A DNA stretch of 64,000 nt, taken from NCBI GenBank assembly GCA_031296105.1, contig JARLGJ010000002.1, positions 1 through 64,000 on the forward strand. The letters are read 5' to 3'. A program made the translations under genes and the position numbers. The notes beneath the pieces were generated by a model. The model made no database searches and was not told the DNA's origin. It worked only from the letters and a program-made list of their open reading frames with translations. The DNA comes from Acidobacteriota bacterium. Lineage in GTDB: Bacteria; Acidobacteriota; Terriglobia; Terriglobales; Acidobacteriaceae. Positions 25,283-34,388 of this stretch are shown here, in pieces (positions within the stretch are counted from its first letter, which is position 1; each line of letters opens with the position of its first letter).

Positions 25283-26896
25283 TCAATCCAAAACCTGTGG
25301 CCGTTCCGCGGCAAACAGCGGATACATCCGGTCGCGCGCCTCGCACATTGCGCGCCGCGCCCTGGCCCACGGTGAAACCCGCGCCCGTGCCGCCAAGGGC
25401 TGCGCCGCAGGCAGCACTTCCAACTCCAGAGAGGCCGCCGTGCGGCTCACCATCAGCAGCCATCCTTCGCACAGCGGCACCACCCCGCTCCGGTCCGCGT
25501 CGATCCGCACGCGACCCAGTCCGTGCACCGTCACCGAGGCCGCGCGCACCTCGCGCGACAGCGGCACCCGCGCCTGTCCGCTGTACATGCGCACCTCAAC
25601 TTCTTCCCGTTCGGCGCGCAGCAAATAATTCGATTGCGACATCGCCGACGGACTCATCCAGCGCACCGAGGCCGCCGCGTTGCACTCCCGCGCCGCCTCG
25701 CGCAGACGCTCCAGTCCGCCGTCGCAGTCGCCGTGATGCGCGGTGAAAATAACCGGCTGCCCCAGAAAGTGCGCCAGAGCCGCCTGCGTGCGCACGTAGC
25801 GCAGTCCCTGACGATGCAGCACCGGCAGCCCGCCCAGCGTCCAGCCCGGACTCATGCCCAGCGCGGCCTCCGCCGCAAGCTCGGGATTCCAACGCGCCAA
25901 CGATCCCGCCGAGATCAGCGCCGCTGCAAAGCCCGCCACCGCCAGAGCCGAGGCCATCGTCGCCGAGCACGCTCCGTGCGGCGCGGCCATCACCCGCTCC
26001 ACCACCAGACCGGTGCGCTCTGCAAAGCGTTCCATCCGCCGCAGCGCCTGCCGCGCCAGCCCAGCACACGCCGCCGCGTCCTGTTCCGCCAGCTCGTTGC
26101 CCGTATGGTTGTTGCCGTGCGCCAGCAAGGACAAATGCTCGCGGTTGTCGCGAAACACCCGCACCGCCGCGTCGCTGGCCTGCGCCAGGTCCAGCGGAAT
26201 GGTGGCCACCGCGGCGTGGAAGTTCTCGCGCCGTGCGGCCGTGGCCAGCTCGTGGAAGTCCAGCGCGCCGTAACGCGTGCGCCGCAGGTTCGGATCGTCG
26301 ATGACAAACGACGCGCGCGGCGGAGGTCCTTGCCACTCCGGCTCGCTGACCTGCCGCAGCCAGTGCAGCAGCGGCAGCAGCGCCGCCCACGCCGCGGGAC
26401 GGAAGTGCAAACGCAGCGGCTCGCCCGGTGCCAAACGCGGCAGAGGCAGTGCCGAGGCCACTACCAGCGGCGCATCGTGCCGCGCCGTCCACACCGGATG
26501 CCCATCGCAGGTGGCCAGCACCGCGTGCCTCCGCGCCACCGGCAACACGCCCACGCAGCGGCAGCCGGGGTCGCGCAAACGCAGCCCGCGGAACGCCTCC
26601 GGAACCGCCGCGCTGGTGGCAAAACGCATCTCGCCCGCCGCTAGCAGCACGCCCGGCCCTGCCGACGCATGGAACACCGGCTGCCGTGTGCCGTGCGCCG
26701 CGGCCTCGCCGCCAAAACACACGCGCGCCGCTCCCGCCGCTGGGGCCGCGCCGTCGAACTCCACGGGAAACAGCGTCTCCAGCGCGCGCCAGAGTTCCGC
26801 GTGTTCGACAGCCTCTCGCTCGGGCCACACCGCGATGCGAACGCGCCGCTCCGCGTCCGGCGCCGCGCGCCATTCTTGAGTCATTGGTAAGGTCAT
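25283..26896 (-). CDS. Polysaccharide deacetylase-like protein of the EPS operon
   Basis: About 537 residues. The middle shows NodB-like features: an acidic pair in ASFVIDDPNLRR (near residue 240) and a histidine pattern in LLAHGNNHTGNELA (near 308-321), then VMAAPHGACS and VIFTAHHGDCDGG. The match is distant, so it belongs to a divergent deacetylase-fold family at best. No signal peptide is seen. It is encoded 17 bases from the beta-helix gene and before the GT4 gene, inside the exopolysaccharide operon, so polymer or repeat-unit modification is a reasonable inference. Start ATG 26896 or 26884; neither has a clear ribosome site. Confidence 0.65.
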   Translation of the reverse strand: MTLPMTQEWRAAPDAERRVRIAVWPEREAVEHAELWRALETLFPVEFDGAAPAAGAARVCFGGEAAAHGTRQPVFHASAGPGVLLAAGEMRFATSAAVPEAFRGLRLRDPGCRCVGVLPVARRHAVLATCDGHPVWTARHDAPLVVASALPLPRLAPGEPLRLHFRPAAWAALLPLLHWLRQVSEPEWQGPPPRASFVIDDPNLRRTRYGALDFHELATAARRENFHAAVATIPLDLAQASDAAVRVFRDNREHLSLLAHGNNHTGNELAEQDAAACAGLARQALRRMERFAERTGLVVERVMAAPHGACSATMASALAVAGFAAALISAGSLARWNPELAAEAALGMSPGWTLGGLPVLHRQGLRYVRTQAALAHFLGQPVIFTAHHGDCDGGLERLREAARECNAAASVRWMSPSAMSQSNYLLRAEREEVEVRMYSGQARVPLSREVRAASVTVHGLGRVRIDADRSGVVPLCEGWLLMVSRTAASLELEVLPAAQPLAARARVSPWARARRAMCEARDRMYPLFAAERPQVLD

Positions 26897-26912
26897 GTTC
26901 TGGATTTGTTTC

Positions 26913-28319
26913 TTAGCGTTCGCCGTTTGTACCCGTGGATGGGCTGAATTGAAAGGCTCCCTGGTCCCAGTTGGCGGGCCGCAGCTTCTCCCGGCCGGCA
27001 AACCCGCGCGGCCAGCCCTCGGCGTCGAGGCCATAGGGTTCGGTCAGTGTCTTTCCCGGCGCAGTGTGCCGCGCCAGGTGGAATTGCGGATCAGCAAACA
27101 GCAGCCCATCGTGATCGTTTGTCCGCACCTCTTCGTGCCCCGCGCGCTTCCAGTTAAAGGCCAGTGGCGTGGCCAGCAGAGAGTTGTAGTCGTGTGTGCT
27201 GCCGTTGATCTCCACCGCGCTTGTCAGCGCCGAGTTCTCCACCCACAGATTGTTGAAGACCTTGTAGCCGTGTGCGCCCACATCGGGATAGAAGCCCGCG
27301 TTCAGCACATGCGGACGGTCGAAGTGCGCAATCGTGTTCTGGAAGAACTCCAGGTCCGTCACCGAGCCTCCCGGCCCGATTGCCTCGAACATATACGACA
27401 CGCCCGTGTGCCCCTTTGCCTGCGGCCACCTTTGCGAATAAAAAAAGCGATTGCCGTACACGCGAATCTTTTCCGACGTGCAGTAGCCGATGAACGTAAT
27501 CTCCGCCGTGCCCGTAATGTCCTCGAAGACCGAGTTGCGGATGGTCACATCGCGCGCGCCGGTCAGCGCAATGCCCTGCCCGTGGTTCTCCCGCGTGCTG
27601 CGGTTGCGCGCCAGGTACACGTGATCCAGCAGCAATCCCGCTACGCCGTACACCAGCACCGGGTCGCGCTTGGTGTCGTGGAAGTAGTCGTACTCCAGCG
27701 CGATCTCTCCCGTGGCAATTCCCGCGCGGCAGTCTCCGGGATAGTAGAAGGCGGCCACGCCCATCGCCGTGTCTGCAATGCCGCAGCAGTTCACCCCGTC
27801 CACTTCCACGTGCCGCACGGTGATTGCACGCGGCTGACGCGCCACCTGGCGTTCCACGCGGAGAAACGGCGCGCGCGCCTGGTCCGACACAAAGCGGAAG
27901 CCATACGCCACCGTGCCCGCGCCCTCGCCCGTAATGCCGTCGAACGTCCAGTAACCGGTGGCAAACGTCACCGGCGCCGTCCAGCGCACCTCGCCGTCAT
28001 AAGCCCCGCGCCAGCCCGCGTCCGCGCAGTGTTCTTGTGCCGTCGCGCGCAGCACAGTGATGCGCTCCGTGCCGCGCTCCGCGGTGTTGAACGTCACCGG
28101 CGGATAGTCTTTTCCCGCCGCCACGTAGTAGCGCCCGCCGCGTTCCATGTTCTGCGGAGCACACGCTCCCGCAAAACCCGCACAGGCGTTGTTCCAGTCG
28201 CGCCCGCTGCGCGCGCCGCTGCCCGTCAAGGTCACCGCGTGGCAGCCTGCTCTGGCCGCAGCCGAGGCAAACAGCAGAAGCAGCAGAAAGGCCAGCGCGC
28301 GTGAAATGCGTTGTTTCAT
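26913..28319 (-). CDS. Secreted right-handed beta-helix protein
   Basis: A 468-residue protein with a signal peptide (RISRALAFLLLLLFASAAARA). The body carries parallel beta-helix turns (GIALTGARDVTIRNSVFEDI, YNSLLATPLAF) and many Asn/Asp-rich loops, as in pectate-lyase-fold proteins. No lyase or hydrolase signature can be fixed. Its ATG at 28319 overlaps the TGA of the polymerase gene (ATGA). In such operons, secreted beta-helix proteins may trim, epimerise or bind the polymer; which applies here cannot be told. Confidence 0.82.
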   Translation of the reverse strand: MKQRISRALAFLLLLLFASAAARAGCHAVTLTGSGARSGRDWNNACAGFAGACAPQNMERGGRYYVAAGKDYPPVTFNTAERGTERITVLRATAQEHCADAGWRGAYDGEVRWTAPVTFATGYWTFDGITGEGAGTVAYGFRFVSDQARAPFLRVERQVARQPRAITVRHVEVDGVNCCGIADTAMGVAAFYYPGDCRAGIATGEIALEYDYFHDTKRDPVLVYGVAGLLLDHVYLARNRSTRENHGQGIALTGARDVTIRNSVFEDITGTAEITFIGYCTSEKIRVYGNRFFYSQRWPQAKGHTGVSYMFEAIGPGGSVTDLEFFQNTIAHFDRPHVLNAGFYPDVGAHGYKVFNNLWVENSALTSAVEINGSTHDYNSLLATPLAFNWKRAGHEEVRTNDHDGLLFADPQFHLARHTAPGKTLTEPYGLDAEGWPRGFAGREKLRPANWDQGAFQFSPSTGTNGER

Positions 28320-29752
28320 TGCACCGTCTCCATTGTTCCTGCCGCCGTCTGCGTCATCGTCACCCGGATGATCCTGGCCCCAACTGCCGGCCGCGCCGGA
28401 GCCTTGGATTTCTGTTGCAGCAAGCTCACCGTGCTCACCGCCGCCGCCATAAGAATCCATAACGTGTACACGTTCTGGCACCAACTGCTGTAGATGGCCA
28501 CGCTCAGCATCTCCAGGAAATACGTGGCCAGCAGCACCGCCAGCAGCAGCAAGCGGTCACGCTGCGTGCGCTCCGCGCGCCGCCACAAGGCCGCCAACAG
28601 CCGCAGAGGCTTCAGCAGCAACGCCCCGGTGATTGCCAGGCCAATCCATCCCGTGTCCATCAGGATCTCGATCCACGCCGAGTCGCAGCTCAGCAGCGGA
28701 CGCACCTTGCCGTCTTCCCACTGCGACGTCAGGTTCAGCGAGAAAAACGACGCCTTGCCGAAGCCCCACAGCGCGCGCTCCGGATGCGCCGCCAGTTGCG
28801 CCGTGCTCTCGTGCCACAGGTGCGAGCGGTATTCGTAACTCATCGCCACCGGAGAGTTGTGGTCGTAGGTCGTCGCCAGCAAATCGGAGATCGTCTTCCA
28901 CACTCCCGGACGCGCCACGCACACCAGCAGCGCCAGCACGGCCATCACCGCCACCGCGCGCTTCACCCGCGCCGCCTGGCACAGCAGTCCAAAGCTCAGC
29001 ACCGCCAGCGCGCCCACCGCCCACGGCCCGCGGCTGGAGGTCTTGAACAGGTTCAACGCCATCAGCGCCAGTCCCACCCACAGCACCACCCGCTCCTTCC
29101 GGGTGCGCGCCACGGACAGCAGATAGAGCGCAATGGGAATCGCTCCGGCCAGCGCCGTGCCGTACAGAATCGGATGCGGATACGTGACCGCGATGCGCAG
29201 TCCGCGCTGCACGTCCTGGTAAGGATTCAGATCGAAATTTCCGGCAACGTGCGGAAAGCAGGCATCCACCACGTTCCATCCCGTGTATGCCTCCACCGCG
29301 CCGAAACAACAGCACACCAGCACCGCGTAGGCAATGCCGCGCAAAATACGATCGACCGTGGCCGCGGAAGTAATGCTGCCGGCCAGCACAAAATAAATGG
29401 GAAAGTACTCCACCACTTGTCCAAACGCCGATTTCAGGCTCACCAGGGGCGTCACCGAATTCCACGTTGAAACCGCGTACCACACGAGTTGCAATGCGAT
29501 CAGCCCCTGCAGCGCGTAGCGTCGCGGCAGCTTCCGCGCCTGGCGGCCGCCTTGCATCAGGTAGAACGCGGCGAGCGTCCACACCAGCGCTCTTTGCGGC
29601 GTCACATCGATCAAGAAAGGCAGCGCCACCCGCACCGGCAGTAACCCCATCAGGAAAGCGAAGCAGCCCAGTGCGCCCTCCAGCCCCAGGCGATGCACCG
29701 CCGCGGCCAGCACCAGCACCGCGCCCACAATCACGATGGCAGTAAGAATCAT
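28316..29752 (-). CDS. O-antigen/EPS polymerase, Wzy-like
   Basis: A polytopic membrane protein of 478 residues with about 10-12 hydrophobic segments and one large periplasmic loop near residues 300-370. The loop holds the WHESTAQLAAHPERALWGFG element typical of the O-antigen ligase/polymerase superfamily, and an arginine-bearing TYPHPILYGTALAGAIP lies before it. It joins flipped repeat units into polymer. ATG 29752 opens directly into a membrane segment (ILTAIVIVGAVLVLAAAVH). It overlaps the downstream beta-helix gene by four bases. Confidence 0.88.
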   Translation of the reverse strand: MILTAIVIVGAVLVLAAAVHRLGLEGALGCFAFLMGLLPVRVALPFLIDVTPQRALVWTLAAFYLMQGGRQARKLPRRYALQGLIALQLVWYAVSTWNSVTPLVSLKSAFGQVVEYFPIYFVLAGSITSAATVDRILRGIAYAVLVCCCFGAVEAYTGWNVVDACFPHVAGNFDLNPYQDVQRGLRIAVTYPHPILYGTALAGAIPIALYLLSVARTRKERVVLWVGLALMALNLFKTSSRGPWAVGALAVLSFGLLCQAARVKRAVAVMAVLALLVCVARPGVWKTISDLLATTYDHNSPVAMSYEYRSHLWHESTAQLAAHPERALWGFGKASFFSLNLTSQWEDGKVRPLLSCDSAWIEILMDTGWIGLAITGALLLKPLRLLAALWRRAERTQRDRLLLLAVLLATYFLEMLSVAIYSSWCQNVYTLWILMAAAVSTVSLLQQKSKAPARPAVGARIIRVTMTQTAAGTMETVQ

Positions 29753-29783
29753 GATTTTGCTCTTGCGTCTGCGCCCGCTTACG

Positions 29784-30482
29784 CTACAAAGCCACGCTCT
29801 GCGCGGCCGCCTGCCTTGATGGCGTCTCCGGCTGACGCCACTGCACGGCCTCGTCAAACGAAATGAGGAAATCCTTCAGGCACCCGGCGCATTCCATCGC
29901 CGTGCACTCCCACCAGCGGCTGCCCGCAATGCACTCGCGCATCTCGGGCGAAAAGCGGTAGCGCAGCACCCGCGCGGGATTGCCCACGGCCACCGCGAAG
30001 TCCGGCACGTCGTGCGTCACCACCGCGCCCGCGCCAATCGCCGCTCCGTTGCCCACCCTGCGGCAGCCCGGCAGCAGAATAGCCCCGTAGCCGATCCACG
30101 CGTCGTGCCCAATCGTCAGCGGCTCGCCCTCCACCGTGTCCCGCGCCACAAAGCCCAGCTCGTGGTTGTAGAAGAAAGGATGCAGCGAGAGCCGTCCCAA
30201 AGGATGATTGCGGCGAAAAACCCTCACTCCCGCCGACATTGAGACGTAGCGCCCCACGCTTACGCCCGGCGGCATCTCGCCCGGCGCCATGCACGGCCCA
30301 TAGCTGTAGGCGCCCACCTGCACCCGGTGATGACACGCCAAGATCTCCCGCACCGTGGCCGAGTAGAACTCGCCTCCCTCGGCGCGCAGCGCCATGGCCA
30401 CCGCGGCCCGGCGCAAGGCGGGAACCTCGTAGGCCTTGCGCAGCAGCGCGCTCGCCGCGCAACGTCTCAGTTCGTCTTTCAT
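29784..30482 (-). CDS. Hexapeptide-repeat O-acetyltransferase
   Basis: A left-handed beta-helix transferase of 232 residues of the CatB/Vat type. Hexapeptide turns include VSVGRYVSMSAGVRVFRRNH, in which the catalytic histidine is likely, and HDAWIGYGAILLPGCRRVG and IGAGAVVTHDVPDFAV. The terminal AVGNPARVLRYRFSPEM is the family signature. It probably acetylates a sugar of the exopolysaccharide. ATG 30482 overlaps the flippase TGA by four bases. The C-terminal about 50 residues contain paired cysteines (CTAMECAGC) outside the fold. Confidence 0.88.
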   Translation of the reverse strand: MKDELRRCAASALLRKAYEVPALRRAAVAMALRAEGGEFYSATVREILACHHRVQVGAYSYGPCMAPGEMPPGVSVGRYVSMSAGVRVFRRNHPLGRLSLHPFFYNHELGFVARDTVEGEPLTIGHDAWIGYGAILLPGCRRVGNGAAIGAGAVVTHDVPDFAVAVGNPARVLRYRFSPEMRECIAGSRWWECTAMECAGCLKDFLISFDEAVQWRQPETPSRQAAAQSVAL

Positions 30483-32011
30483 CCTTCCCCCACCGTGGAG
30501 AGCGGCGCCGCACTGATTGCGGCGGAAGCCTGCTCCGCCGTTCTCCGCGGAGTTTCCCCGCGGCGCAAGAGCACCTCGGCCACTTCGCTCATTTCGTATT
30601 TCATCTGCGGCAGCAGCCACGTCAGCGCCGCCACCGTCAGCGCCGTGCTGCCCACGGCCGCCGCCAGGCTCTGCGAAAACTCCATGGCATGTCCCGCCGC
30701 CATCGGCCAAGCCGCCAGCAGCGCGCCCGCCACTGTCACCGGCAGCGCGCGCACCAAGGACTCGCTGCCAATCCCCTGCCGCCGGCGCAACCTGCGGATG
30801 CTCACCCACAGCGCCAGCGCCTCCCCGGCCACGCCGCACAGCGGAAGGTACGCCAGCGGCGCGTTCCTGGCGGCCGCCCCCAGCACCGCCAGCAAGGCCG
30901 CGCTGCGCGCCAGGTTGGACCACATCGCGTTCTTCGTGTCGCCCATTGCCATGGCCGCCAGCGTCGGCGGCACGCGCATCAGCCGCAGCCCGAACATGGC
31001 CGCCAGCCCTGCCAGCACCGCTCCCGCCGCCGCGTAGCGCGCCCCATACACCGCGCGCACCACCCACGGCCCCAGCGCGATCAGCGGCAGCGCCGCCACC
31101 ACCGCCACCACGGTTGCCGCGTGGCAAACCGTTCCGTAGCGCCGCAGAAACTCTTCTCTTTGCGCAGCCGCCCGCGCCAGCCATGGCAAAAACAACTGCC
31201 CGGCGCCGTTGCTGAGCAGCACAAACAGCGCCATGGCCAGCGCGAAAGCAGCCGAGTACGTGCCCAACCCCGCCAGAGTGTAGCGGTTCCCGGCCAACAT
31301 CCGCGGCGCCGCGCCAATCACCAGCCGGTCGCTTTGGAAGATGCCGTACATCAGCAGTCCGTTGATCACCAGCGGCCAGCCGAACGCCGCAATCCGCCGC
31401 ACCACTTCTTTCTCCCACGCCCAGCGATAGCGCCTTTGCGCCCGCCAGTGGCTTGCCGCCGTGTACACCGCCGCCTGCAACAGCAACAGCCCCAGCATTG
31501 CCGAGTAATCTCTCCGCCACAGCGCCAGCGGCAGCGCCGCCAGCAGAGACGCCGCGTTCGCCGCAATCTCCGTCCGCACCGCCGGAGCAAAATCCAAATG
31601 CCTCTGCGCGCGATACAGATCCAGATGCGTCACTCCCCGCAGCAGCGGCAGCCCGGCCAGCGCCGCAAACGCCCACACCGCCTGCGGCGCGCCAAACAGC
31701 CCAGCCACCGGACGCGCCAGCAACACCAGCGCCATGGCAATCCCCAGCCCACGCAGCGCCTGCACCGCCTGCGCCGTCGCCTGGAACCCTTCGCGCTCGC
31801 CGTCGTCGGCCTGCACCATCTGCACGTCGGCCGCCAGTTGACTCATCATGTCCAGCAGCGCATAGGTCATGGCAAAGGCCGCGGCAATGCCAAAGTTTTC
31901 CGGACTGATCAGCCGCGCCAGAATCACGTTCCGTCCCAGCGCGCAGCCCTGCGCCACTCCCTGCCCCAGGCCCAGACGCACGCCTCCCTGCAGCAGACGC
32001 CGCCCGCTCAT
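30479..32011 (-). CDS. Polysaccharide flippase, Wzx-like
   Basis: A membrane protein of 510 residues with about 12-14 transmembrane segments. The N-terminus (LGRNVILARLISPENFGIAA) carries the LLSPEDFG-type motif of the polysaccharide transporter family. It exports the lipid-linked repeat unit. ATGA overlaps with both neighbours (32008-32011 and 30479-30482) place it firmly inside one coupled operon. It is not closely similar to the flippase at 1401-2852, as expected if the two loci build different polymers. Confidence 0.9.
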   Translation of the reverse strand: MSGRRLLQGGVRLGLGQGVAQGCALGRNVILARLISPENFGIAAAFAMTYALLDMMSQLAADVQMVQADDGEREGFQATAQAVQALRGLGIAMALVLLARPVAGLFGAPQAVWAFAALAGLPLLRGVTHLDLYRAQRHLDFAPAVRTEIAANAASLLAALPLALWRRDYSAMLGLLLLQAAVYTAASHWRAQRRYRWAWEKEVVRRIAAFGWPLVINGLLMYGIFQSDRLVIGAAPRMLAGNRYTLAGLGTYSAAFALAMALFVLLSNGAGQLFLPWLARAAAQREEFLRRYGTVCHAATVVAVVAALPLIALGPWVVRAVYGARYAAAGAVLAGLAAMFGLRLMRVPPTLAAMAMGDTKNAMWSNLARSAALLAVLGAAARNAPLAYLPLCGVAGEALALWVSIRRLRRRQGIGSESLVRALPVTVAGALLAAWPMAAGHAMEFSQSLAAAVGSTALTVAALTWLLPQMKYEMSEVAEVLLRRGETPRRTAEQASAAISAAPLSTVGEG

Positions 32012-33390
32012 TGCAGCCACGCTCCCACGGCGTGTTTCGGCAGACGGCGCGGCTCCGGCGGCACCGTCTGCGGCCACTTTCGCGGCACGCTGTTCAAGTC
32101 GGCAAACAACGCAAACACTTCTTCTCTTAATTGCGGAATGTTCTTCGCCAATCGCTTGTGCCAATCCACCCGCGCCGCATACGCTCTTTGCACGCCTGCC
32201 AGCACCTGCCCCATGGTCGAGCAGCGCAGGTCCAGCGCAAGTTCCCCGGCGCCGGCGGCGGAAAACACTCCGGCAAATTTTCCGCTGTAGGCCAGCCCCA
32301 CGGCCGGCACCGCCTGCGACAGCGCCGCAATGCAGGCGTGCATGCGCGATCCCACAAAGAAGTCCATGCGCCCAATCGCGTACTTCACTTCGCTCTCGTC
32401 CAGCGGCTGGTTCAGCACCCTCACCTGCCCGCGCCAGCGCCAGCCCAGTACCGAGGCCAGTTCGCAGGCGGCCGCCAGGTCGTCCTCGCCCGCGGCGCGC
32501 ACATGCGGCACCAGCACCAGCAGCGCGTCCTCCCGGCGCACAAAGTACTCCGCCACCTCGCGCATCACTCGCGGATAGTCCACCGCCAGGCCAAAGTTGT
32601 TTCCCCGGCACAGCAGTCCGCTCACGTTCAGTCCCACCACCGGACGCGGACTCTCCGCCAGTTCCTCCAGCAACTCCTCGCAGCTCTTGGGACGCCGCGT
32701 CTCCAACACAAAGGCCACATCCGGGCAGAACTTCACCTGCCCCTCCGGCGGCGCATCCAGTTGCTGCTGCGCCCACGCCGCCGACTGCGGATCGCGCCCG
32801 CAAATCCGTTCCGCGCGCCGCACAATCGCCCGCGCCAGCCACCGCGCCACCCGTCCGCGGAACGGCCCGATCGTCTGCGGCAGCAGCACCAGGCGCACCC
32901 GCAGCGCCAGCATCAGCAGCATGGGCAGCGCAATGTACAAAAAGCGCCGCATCCCGTACAGATCGCTGAAGCTGTCGCCGCCGCTCAAGGCCGCCGCCAC
33001 ATCGAAGCGCGCCAGCTCGCGCAGCCAGCGGTTGCCGCCAATGAGCCGCTCCCTCTGCTTCTCCGGCAGCGCGCGCGCCAGCCACGCCGTCGCCAGCAGA
33101 CGCACAATATGGTTGGGCTGCCAGAGACGTTTTGAAAACCGTATGGCAATGCCGTTCACCTTCACGCGTCCGCCGCCGGTCCTCACCTCCAGCGGCGCCA
33201 GCTCGCGTCCATAGTCCAGCCAGCCCAATTCGCAGGGCATGCCGTTGGCCAGCAAGGCCGTCACCGCGCCCGCCGCCAGCGCGTTCACTCCCAGGTTGCC
33301 CGTGCGCCGGCTGGCGCCCAGCAGGCAGATGCGCGCAAACGCGCCGCCGCAGGATACTTCGCGTAACGCTTCTTCTCGTATGCAGTTCAT
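32008..33390 (-). CDS. Polysaccharide pyruvyl transferase (CsaB/WcaK family)
   Basis: A 460-residue enzyme of the polysaccharide pyruvyl transferase family, which adds pyruvate ketals from phosphoenolpyruvate. Family features include the N-terminal ICLLGASRRTGNLGVNALAA, ALSGGDSFSDLYG, LVLLPQTIGPF and the C-terminal FFVGSRMHACIAALSQAVP, in which SRMHA is the conserved signature. Pyruvylation makes the polymer acidic. The upstream gene for an Fe-S FrhB-like protein is often found with this family. The ATG at 33390 overlaps the GT2 stop. Confidence 0.9.
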   Translation of the reverse strand: MNCIREEALREVSCGGAFARICLLGASRRTGNLGVNALAAGAVTALLANGMPCELGWLDYGRELAPLEVRTGGGRVKVNGIAIRFSKRLWQPNHIVRLLATAWLARALPEKQRERLIGGNRWLRELARFDVAAALSGGDSFSDLYGMRRFLYIALPMLLMLALRVRLVLLPQTIGPFRGRVARWLARAIVRRAERICGRDPQSAAWAQQQLDAPPEGQVKFCPDVAFVLETRRPKSCEELLEELAESPRPVVGLNVSGLLCRGNNFGLAVDYPRVMREVAEYFVRREDALLVLVPHVRAAGEDDLAAACELASVLGWRWRGQVRVLNQPLDESEVKYAIGRMDFFVGSRMHACIAALSQAVPAVGLAYSGKFAGVFSAAGAGELALDLRCSTMGQVLAGVQRAYAARVDWHKRLAKNIPQLREEVFALFADLNSVPRKWPQTVPPEPRRLPKHAVGAWLQ

Positions 33391-34388
33391 AGGCTTTCTA
33401 TTTGCTTGGCAAAGGAGGAATGCATCGCCGCCGCGCCGTGCTCTTCCGCGCTGTCCGGCGTCAGGTAATCTCCGCGGCGTATCTGCCGCAGCCTGCGCCA
33501 CGCTGCCGTGGGCAAAGGCTTGCGCCGCCGCCGGATAGCCTCGGGGGCAAACACGCCTTCGCCGGCGCCGCGCCACCACTCCCGCAGCCAGCCGTGGCTC
33601 GCCGCGCGCATGGCCGACATCGCAAGGCGCGGCGTCGCGTGCAGCATCCCGCGCCACGCCGGATAGTTTTTCCATACCGTCCAAAGCCGGTTGCGCAGGC
33701 TGCGCGCTTGAATGTCAACGCCGCCGCGCCCGCCGCGCAGCCGCAGTTCTCCGCCCACCAGCGAGGGGCAGTAGAGCGTTTCATAACCCTCGGCCAGCAG
33801 GCGCAAAACCAGGTCCGGACCCTCGTCGCCCTGCCGGTACAACGCGTCGTAGCCGCCCGTTGCCCGCAGCGCCGCGCGCCGGAAGAACACGCCGCCCTCG
33901 CCGAAGTAATCGGTGAAAAAAAAGCGCTCGCCCGCCCGCCGCCGCCCTAGCGGATGCCACCAGTGCTCTCTTAGAGGCTCCGACGGATTGTCGGCGCTGC
34001 CGATCTTCAAGGCCAGCGCGCCCACCCGCGGCAGGCATTCGAACAGCCGCACCGCCCGCCGCACAATCTCCGGATCCGGCAGCACAATGTCGTTGTCCAG
34101 CGACAGCACAATCTCGCCCGCCGCGGCCGCAAAACCCTGGTTCCGCGCCCCGGTCACCGAGTTCACCGTCCGCCGCAGCAGGCGCACCCGCCCGGCAAAT
34201 TTTTCCTCGATGAACTCCACCGAGCCATCCGTCGATCCGTTGTCCACCACGATCACTTCCACCCGCGGCCAGTCCAGCAGCAGCACCCGCCGCAGACAGT
34301 GCTCCAGGCAGCCGCACCCGTTCCAGTTCACAATCACCACCGAAACCATCGGCAACCTTTCGCTCGCGTAATGGACCAATGCACTCAT
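33387..34388 (-). CDS. Glycosyltransferase family 2 (rhamnosyltransferase-like)
   Basis: A 333-residue GT-A enzyme. The nucleotide-sugar site is clear: VSVVIVNWNGCGCLEHCL, VEVIVVDNGSTDGSVEF, NQGFAAAAGEIVLSLDNDIV, where the DND triplet replaces DXD. Then comes EGGVFFRRAALRATGGYD. Proteins of this form often transfer rhamnose, but the donor cannot be read here. The C-terminal 80 residues are basic. ATG 34388 overlaps the TGA of the Fe-S protein gene. Confidence 0.9.
   Translation of the reverse strand: MSALVHYASERLPMVSVVIVNWNGCGCLEHCLRRVLLLDWPRVEVIVVDNGSTDGSVEFIEEKFAGRVRLLRRTVNSVTGARNQGFAAAAGEIVLSLDNDIVLPDPEIVRRAVRLFECLPRVGALALKIGSADNPSEPLREHWWHPLGRRRAGERFFFTDYFGEGGVFFRRAALRATGGYDALYRQGDEGPDLVLRLLAEGYETLYCPSLVGGELRLRGGRGGVDIQARSLRNRLWTVWKNYPAWRGMLHATPRLAMSAMRAASHGWLREWWRGAGEGVFAPEAIRRRRKPLPTAAWRRLRQIRRGDYLTPDSAEEHGAAAMHSSFAKQIESL

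Noticed and set aside
25283..26896. Calling this protein a certain NodB deacetylase
   Set aside because: An acidic pair and histidine-rich motif are present, but the canonical TFDDGP, HXXXH and RPPYG motifs seen in the 8108-10819 protein are not, so only a distant relation is claimed.
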